Below, piece after piece: positions 6,144 through 10,108 of a stretch of 10,108 nt of DNA. The stretch lies in assembly GCA_003560175.1 (NCBI GenBank), contig PWIZ01000330.1:1-10108 (forward strand), read 5' to 3'. Source of the stretch: Halomonas sp. Its GTDB lineage: Bacteria > Pseudomonadota > Gammaproteobacteria > Pseudomonadales > Halomonadaceae. The translations under genes were made by a program, and so were the position numbers. Numbering within the stretch: position 1 is the stretch's first letter; every line of letters begins with the position of its first letter. The notes below the pieces were generated by a model. That model worked only from the letters and a program-made list of their open reading frames with translations. It had not been told where the DNA came from and did not search any database.

Positions 6144-8150
6144 CTAACGCACTTCTGCCGCCTCGCGCCGGCTGGCCAGCCAGTTGCCGACGATCACCGC
6201 CAGCATCACGGCGGCCCCGGCCGCTTCCACCGTGAAGTTCGGGTAGAAGACCGCCACGATGGCCGGCAGCAGCACCACGCGCAGCGGCCAGGCCAGGCGG
6301 ACGAAGAGATAACCCTCCAGGGCAGTGGCAAAGGCCGCCAGCGCCAGGAAGCCGGTCAACGCGGTCCACACCACCACCAGCGGCGGGCCGCCCATGATGA
6401 GCTCCGGGTTGTAGACCATGAACAGCGGTATCAGGTAGAGCCCCTTGGCGAACTTCCACGCCTGGAAGCCGGTTTCCATGGGTTTGCTGCCGGCGATCGC
6501 CGCCCCGGCGAAGCCGGCCAGCGCTATCGGCGGCGTCACGTTGGAGTCCTGGGAGTACCAGAACACCACCAGATGGGCGATCAGCAGCGGGATACCGAAC
6601 TCGGCGGTGAGCGCCGGGCCCACCAGCACGATCAGCACGATGTAGCTGGCGGTCACCGGCAGGCCCATGCCCAGCACCAGGCTGGCCAGCAGCACCATGA
6701 TCAGGGCCAGCAGCAGATTACCCCCGGAGAAGGCCAGCATCATCGCCGAGAACTTCAGCCCCAGTCCGGTCAGCCCCACCACCCCGACGATGATGCCGGC
6801 CACCGCGCAGGCCATGGAGACCGCCACGGCGTTGCGCGCGCCGAGGGCCAGGCCCTGCACCAGCTTATGCCAGCCGGCCCACAGCGCCTCGCCGATGCCT
6901 GCAGGGGTGACGGGCTGGCCCTGGCGCGGGGCGACAAACAGGAACCACACCAGAAAGCGCAGCACCGCCACCGCCAGCATGGTCACAACCGCGTAGTAGC
7001 CCACCCGCATCGGCGACATGTTCATCACCAGCAGCCAGACCAGCACCCCCAGCGGCAGCAGGAAGTGCCAGCCCTGGCGCATCACATCGCGCATCTGCGG
7101 CAGCTCGCTTTTGGCCATGCCCTGCATGCCCTGTTTCAGGGCGATGATATGCACGAAGAGGTAGACGGTGCCGAAGTACATCATGGCCGGCACGATGCTG
7201 ACCTTGACCACTTCCAGGTAGGGCATCCGGGTGTACTCGGCGATCAGAAAGGCGCCCGCCCCCATCAGTGGCGGCATGATCTGGCCGCCGGTGGAGGCCG
7301 CTGCCTCGATGCCGCCCGCCTGCTTGGGCTTGTAGCCCAGCCGCTTCATGAGCGGGATGGTGAAGGCGCCGGTGGTCACCACGTTGGCGATGGCGCTGCC
7401 GGAGATCGAGCCCATGCCCGCGGAGGCGATGACCGCCGCCTTGGCGGGGCCGCCCCGCTGGCGGCCGGTGGCCGCGTAGGCCATGTCGATGAAGAACTTG
7501 CCGGCGCCGGTGATCTCCAGGAAGGCGCCGAACAGGACAAAGATGAAGATATAGGTCGCGGCCACGCCCAGCGGCAGGCCGAAGATCCCCTCCTGCCCCA
7601 GGTAGAGCTGGCCCACCACGCGGTCGATATTGTAGCCGCGGTGTTCCAGAATGCCGGGGAGGAACTGCCCCAGCCAGGGCAGTTCGCCCCGGGGGCCGGC
7701 AAAGGCGTAGAGGATGGCGATCAGGCCGATGATCGTCATGCCCAGGCCCACCGACCGGCGTGCCGCCTCCAGCACGGTCACCACGGCGATACAGCCCACC
7801 ACGATGTCGGTCTGGCTCCAGAACCCGGCGCGCCCGAAGATCTCGTCCAGGTAGATCACCAGATAGCCCCCGGTCAGCAGAGCCCCGGCGAGGAACAGGC
7901 AGTCGATGGCCCAGCCCAGCACACCGCGACGGCGCCGCGGGCCGAACACCGGAAACATCAGGAAGGCCAGCAGCATGATCAGCATCAGGTGGATGCTGCG
8001 CTGGTAGAAGAGCCCAAGGGGCTGGATGCCGGCAGAGTAAAGCTGGAACAGCGACAGTCCCACCGCCACCAGAGTGATCAGCCACAGCACCGGCCGGGCA
8101 TGGTTTGCCTGGCTACCGGGGACAATGGGTGTGTTGCCCGAATCGCTCAT
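6144..8150 (-). CDS. TRAP transporter fused permease, TAXI type (4TM/12TM fusion)
   Basis: This 668-residue membrane protein is the fused small and large permease of a TAXI-type TRAP importer, an ion-driven secondary transporter fed by a periplasmic binding protein. An N-terminal hydrophobic block (about 20-150) corresponds to the small DctQ-like part. The rest is the DctM-like large part. Signature stretches are GSISGSAIANVVTTGAFTIP (247-266), STGGQIMPPLMGAGAF (286-301), LGMGLPVTASYIV (493-505) and DSNVTPPIALAGFAGAAIAG (535-554). The two related Gly/Ser/Thr-rich hairpin regions fit the inverted-repeat transport core. The last residues RREAAEVR follow the final helix. It is the third gene of its operon, 25 bases after the DUF1850 gene. 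Its ribosome site is weak, suggesting dependence on upstream translation. The substrate and coupling ion cannot be read from sequence. Confidence 0.93.
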   Translation of the reverse strand: MSDSGNTPIVPGSQANHARPVLWLITLVAVGLSLFQLYSAGIQPLGLFYQRSIHLMLIMLLAFLMFPVFGPRRRRGVLGWAIDCLFLAGALLTGGYLVIYLDEIFGRAGFWSQTDIVVGCIAVVTVLEAARRSVGLGMTIIGLIAILYAFAGPRGELPWLGQFLPGILEHRGYNIDRVVGQLYLGQEGIFGLPLGVAATYIFIFVLFGAFLEITGAGKFFIDMAYAATGRQRGGPAKAAVIASAGMGSISGSAIANVVTTGAFTIPLMKRLGYKPKQAGGIEAAASTGGQIMPPLMGAGAFLIAEYTRMPYLEVVKVSIVPAMMYFGTVYLFVHIIALKQGMQGMAKSELPQMRDVMRQGWHFLLPLGVLVWLLVMNMSPMRVGYYAVVTMLAVAVLRFLVWFLFVAPRQGQPVTPAGIGEALWAGWHKLVQGLALGARNAVAVSMACAVAGIIVGVVGLTGLGLKFSAMMLAFSGGNLLLALIMVLLASLVLGMGLPVTASYIVLIVLVGPALTAEFGIPLLIAHLVVFWYSQDSNVTPPIALAGFAGAAIAGSKPMETGFQAWKFAKGLYLIPLFMVYNPELIMGGPPLVVVWTALTGFLALAAFATALEGYLFVRLAWPLRVVLLPAIVAVFYPNFTVEAAGAAVMLAVIVGNWLASRREAAEVR

Positions 8151-8175
8151 TGTGTTTATCTCGAAGGGTCGTATT

Positions 8176-8670
8176 TCAGTCCGGCAGGGTCAGGCGAAGA
8201 GTGACCAGGCGGTTGGCGGCCAGGCGGCTCAGGCTGATGCGCTCATCATCGACCACCAAGCGGTGATCCACTCGCAGGCTCCCCACCCTCAGGCGATAGG
8301 CGTTGCCAGGAACCGGCTCGTCGATTGCCTCGATCCAGTATCCGCCCTCGCCGTCGGAGACCTGTCGACCTCGGCCGGGGATATGGTCGAGTCCCGCGGC
8401 GAAGTCGGGCAAATGGCTGCGCTCGAGCACCATGCGGCCGCCCCGATGGCGGTAGCAGTCGAGCACCGCGAAGCCTTCCACCGAGTGGTTCCACTCCAGG
8501 CACCAGCCCTCACCCTCGGGCATCGGCAGCGCAACGATCCGGCGGCCGTCGTCGGCATGCACCTCCAGGAAACCCTCCGCGGCCAGCGCCGGAAACGGCA
8601 ACAGCAGGCACAGCAGCAAAACCGCCGGCACGGGCGCGCGGCGGCTTGCGGTCAGGATGGCGGCATGCAT
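8176..8670 (-). CDS. DUF1850 protein of the TAXI transporter operon
   Basis: This small protein of 164 residues has a signal peptide (about residues 1-30, ending ALA-AE) and so is probably periplasmic or membrane tethered. The mature part carries WCLEWNHSVEGF (57-68 region), the W/Y-x-HSVE pattern typical of DUF1850, and RVDHRLVV near residues 133-140. DUF1850 genes recur beside TAXI solute-binding and permease genes. Their job is not established, and an accessory or assembly role is a guess. The ATG at 8670 follows the binding-protein stop by 22 bases. The longer frame to 8757 overlaps the end of that gene and lacks a signal peptide at its start, so it is rejected. No clear Shine-Dalgarno is visible, which points to coupling with the upstream gene. 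Confidence 0.85.
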   Translation of the reverse strand: MHAAILTASRRAPVPAVLLLCLLLPFPALAAEGFLEVHADDGRRIVALPMPEGEGWCLEWNHSVEGFAVLDCYRHRGGRMVLERSHLPDFAAGLDHIPGRGRQVSDGEGGYWIEAIDEPVPGNAYRLRVGSLRVDHRLVVDDERISLSRLAANRLVTLRLTLPD

Positions 8671-8692
8671 AGAGGCGCCCGGCCCGGTCGGA

Positions 8693-9652
8693 TTACTGGC
8701 GCTGGTGGTCCTGGACCTCGGCACCGACCTCCTCGTAGTAGCGCAGGGCGCCGTCATGGAAGGGGATCGGCGTGGAATCGATGCTGAACTCCACGGTGGT
8801 GTCGTTGGCCGCCGGATGCACCGCGATCAGCTGGTCGGTGTGCTCGAACAGCAGCTTGGTGATCTGATAGGCCAGCTCCTCGTCCATCTCGCTGCTCACC
8901 GCCAGCACGTTGGGGATGCTGATGGTATGGACGGCCTCGTCCATGCCGTCGTAGAGGCCGGCGCGCAGTTCATAGGGAGCGAAGACCGGCTCCGCCTCGC
9001 GGGCGTTAGCGACCTCTTCCTCGCTCAGCCCCACCAGGCGGATGTCGCGAGTGGTGGCCAGGTTGAGGATCGAACTGGTGGGCGGCCCCACGCTCCAGAA
9101 GCCGGCCTCGATGTCACCGTCGCGGATGGCATCGGCGGTCTCGTTGAAATTGAGCCGCTGGGGCGTGAAGTCGTCATAGCTGATGCCGTTGGCCTCAAGC
9201 AGGGCGCGGGCATTGAGCTCGGTGCCGCTGCCCGGCGCACCCACGGAGACACGCTTGCCCTTGAGGTCCTGAAGGGTCTCGACACCGGAACCGGCCAGGG
9301 TCACCAGCTGCACGGCGTTGGGGTAGACCGAGGCCAGGGCGCGGATGTTGTCGAGCTGACGCCCTTCGAAGTCGCCGGTACCGTTATGGGCCTGGTAGAC
9401 GGTATCGGCCAGCGCCAGCGCCAGGTCGGAATCGCCGCGCCAGACCAGGCCCATGTTCTCCACCGAGGCCCCGGTGACCTCGGCCACGGCGCTCGCGCCC
9501 TCGATCTGATTGTTGATCAGCTCGGCCAGGCCGCCGCCGAGGGGGTAGTAGACGCCACCGGTGCCACCGGTGGCGATGGAGAGCTGCTGGGCCGCGGCCA
9601 GCGGGGCCGTGGCGAGTAGCGAGGCAACGACGGCGTACTTCATGGCTTTCAT
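8693..9652 (-). CDS. TAXI family TRAP transporter solute-binding protein
   Basis: This 319-residue protein is the periplasmic ligand-binding part of the TAXI transporter encoded just downstream. A Sec signal peptide covers about residues 1-21 (LAAA-QQ). The mature protein begins LSIATGGTGGVYYPLGGGLA (25-44), the hallmark of the family. It continues with SVGAPGSGTE (136-145), GFWSVGPPTSS (184-194) and PIPFHDGALRYYEE (295-308). GGAGGA lies five bases before the ATG at 9652, which excludes the longer frame running up to 9847. It is the first gene of the operon and the likely most abundant product. Known TAXI proteins bind glutamate-like or dicarboxylate ligands (the Thermus thermophilus protein binds glutamate). 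The neighbouring lhgO gene makes a C5 acid plausible here, but the ligand is not shown by the sequence. Confidence 0.95.
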   Translation of the reverse strand: MKAMKYAVVASLLATAPLAAAQQLSIATGGTGGVYYPLGGGLAELINNQIEGASAVAEVTGASVENMGLVWRGDSDLALALADTVYQAHNGTGDFEGRQLDNIRALASVYPNAVQLVTLAGSGVETLQDLKGKRVSVGAPGSGTELNARALLEANGISYDDFTPQRLNFNETADAIRDGDIEAGFWSVGPPTSSILNLATTRDIRLVGLSEEEVANAREAEPVFAPYELRAGLYDGMDEAVHTISIPNVLAVSSEMDEELAYQITKLLFEHTDQLIAVHPAANDTTVEFSIDSTPIPFHDGALRYYEEVGAEVQDHQRQ

Positions 9653-9657
9653 GGCAA

Positions 9658-9663
9658 TCCTCC
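9658..9663 (-). promoter_or_regulatory. Ribosome binding site of the TAXI binding-protein gene
   Basis: On the minus strand GGAGGA stands five bases before the ATG at 9652. It decides this start, which also places the signal peptide at the N-terminus. Confidence 0.7.
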
Positions 9664-9807
9664 GGGCTGAAACCCGATTATCTTGTAAAGTTGTTATCGG
9701 CGCGGGAAGTCGTCGCGCTCGTCGAAACGCTAGCACGCCCCATGCGTGAGAGGCCAATGGCCGTATTTCTACGTTCCCGGAGTTAATTGACCATTCCACC
9801 AGGACGT

Positions 9808-9847
9808 TTGGGGCGCCACAGGCTCGCAACTGAGCCCTACGCCCCAA
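9808..9847 (-). terminator. Hairpin downstream of lhgO, possible terminator
   Basis: An 8-bp outer stem (TTGGGGCG with CGCCCCAA) and a 5-bp inner stem (GGCTC with GAGCC) enclose a six-base loop, with an unpaired bulge on each side. It lies 22 bp after the lhgO stop and upstream of the TAXI operon. No T-tract follows, so it may end transcription weakly, stabilise the mRNA end, or do neither. Confidence 0.35.
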
Positions 9848-9869
9848 CCCTCTACCCCGGCCCCTGGCC

Positions 9870-10108
9870 TCACTCCTCCACCATCGTCTTCACCTGCTCG
9901 ACGATATGGGCCCCGATGGGGATGGCGGAGGTGGCCGCGGGCGACGGGGCATTGCCCACATTGAGGGTACGACGAGTGTTGACGAACAGGAAATCATCCA
10001 CCAGCTTGCCGTCGCGGGAAACTGCCTGGGCGCGCACCCCGGCCGGATAGGGCTCGAGATCCTCAAGGACCAAGCTCGGGCAGTACTTGCGCACCAGCTC
10101 GAGATACC
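9870..10108 (-). CDS. lhgO: L-2-hydroxyglutarate oxidase LhgO, C-terminal part (runs off the window)
   Basis: Only the last 78 residues are present, and the gene continues past the right edge. LhgO is an FAD enzyme that oxidises L-2-hydroxyglutarate to 2-oxoglutarate and feeds electrons to the membrane quinone pool. The segment matches the end of the family closely: YCPSL, PAGVRAQAVSRDGKLVDDF, then NAPSPAATSAIPIGAHIV, the C-terminal flavin-side block of this DAO-type fold. The frame stays open to the edge, which supports a real truncated gene rather than a short ORF. The GTG at 10094 is an internal codon, not the start. It ends 217 bp before the TAXI binding-protein gene on the same strand, and a metabolic link between them is inferred. 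The full length and N-terminus cannot be judged. Confidence 0.9.
   Translation of the reverse strand, partial: YLELVRKYCPSLVLEDLEPYPAGVRAQAVSRDGKLVDDFLFVNTRRTLNVGNAPSPAATSAIPIGAHIVEQVKTMVEE

Noticed and set aside
6573..8204. 543-codon open frame on the + strand opposite the permease gene
   Set aside because: It mirrors the permease exactly, is rich in His/Gln/Gly from antisense reading of hydrophobic codons, and has no ribosome site. It is a high-GC shadow frame.
9677..9682. GATAAT on the minus strand upstream of the TAXI binding-protein gene as a -10 box
   Set aside because: It matches 5 of 6 bases and lies in an AT-rich patch, but no acceptable -35 hexamer occurs 16-18 bases upstream. A promoter is likely in this gap but cannot be placed.
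9765..9774. Short palindromes GGCC-AAT-GGCC and CGTA-TTTC-TACG around 9752-9774 as operators
   Set aside because: Arms of only four bases are common by chance in GC-rich DNA, and no repeated copy was found nearby.

Overview
The window is GC-rich DNA from a gammaproteobacterium, most likely a Halomonas-type halophile. The protein sequences are acidic, PurE and PurK are of the gammaproteobacterial kind, and a TAXI-type TRAP transporter sits next to lhgO. The genus assignment is an inference from sequence style, not from a database search. Nine complete genes and one partial gene account for nearly all of the DNA. No tRNA, rRNA, insertion sequence, phage gene or CRISPR array was seen.

Positions 2-4293 hold a divergent redox cluster. 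Leftward lie two translationally coupled genes. The first encodes a six-helix, ferric-reductase-like membrane flavocytochrome with FAD and NAD(P)H domains. The second encodes a membrane-anchored periplasmic protein joining a cytochrome b5 domain to an FMN-binding domain that carries the ApbE covalent flavinylation motif. Rightward, across a 167-bp intergenic region, lie a membrane-anchored ethylbenzene-dehydrogenase-type haem-binding protein and a four-helix DUF2231-like membrane protein with candidate haem-ligand histidines. The simplest reading is a transmembrane electron conduit: cytosolic NAD(P)H to FAD, to membrane b haems, to periplasmic haem b5 and covalent FMN, to the periplasmic haem protein or another acceptor. 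No molybdenum catalytic subunit is encoded here, so the final substrate is unknown. This is the most interesting part of the window. The shared intergenic region has three copies of TGTCAG/CTGACA, a 13-bp palindrome and an Fnr-like inverted repeat.

Positions 4318-4357 form an 18-bp perfect hairpin that separates this cluster from the convergent purine genes. purK and purE (4377-6021, leftward) encode the two-step conversion of AIR to CAIR in de novo purine synthesis. A candidate promoter lies just upstream of purE.

Positions 6144-9652 (leftward) form a TAXI-type TRAP transporter operon in the order solute-binding protein, DUF1850 protein, fused permease. Upstream on the same strand is the 3' end of lhgO (L-2-hydroxyglutarate oxidase), which runs off the right edge. 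The neighbourhood hints that the transporter may import a C5 dicarboxylate or related acid, but this is inference.
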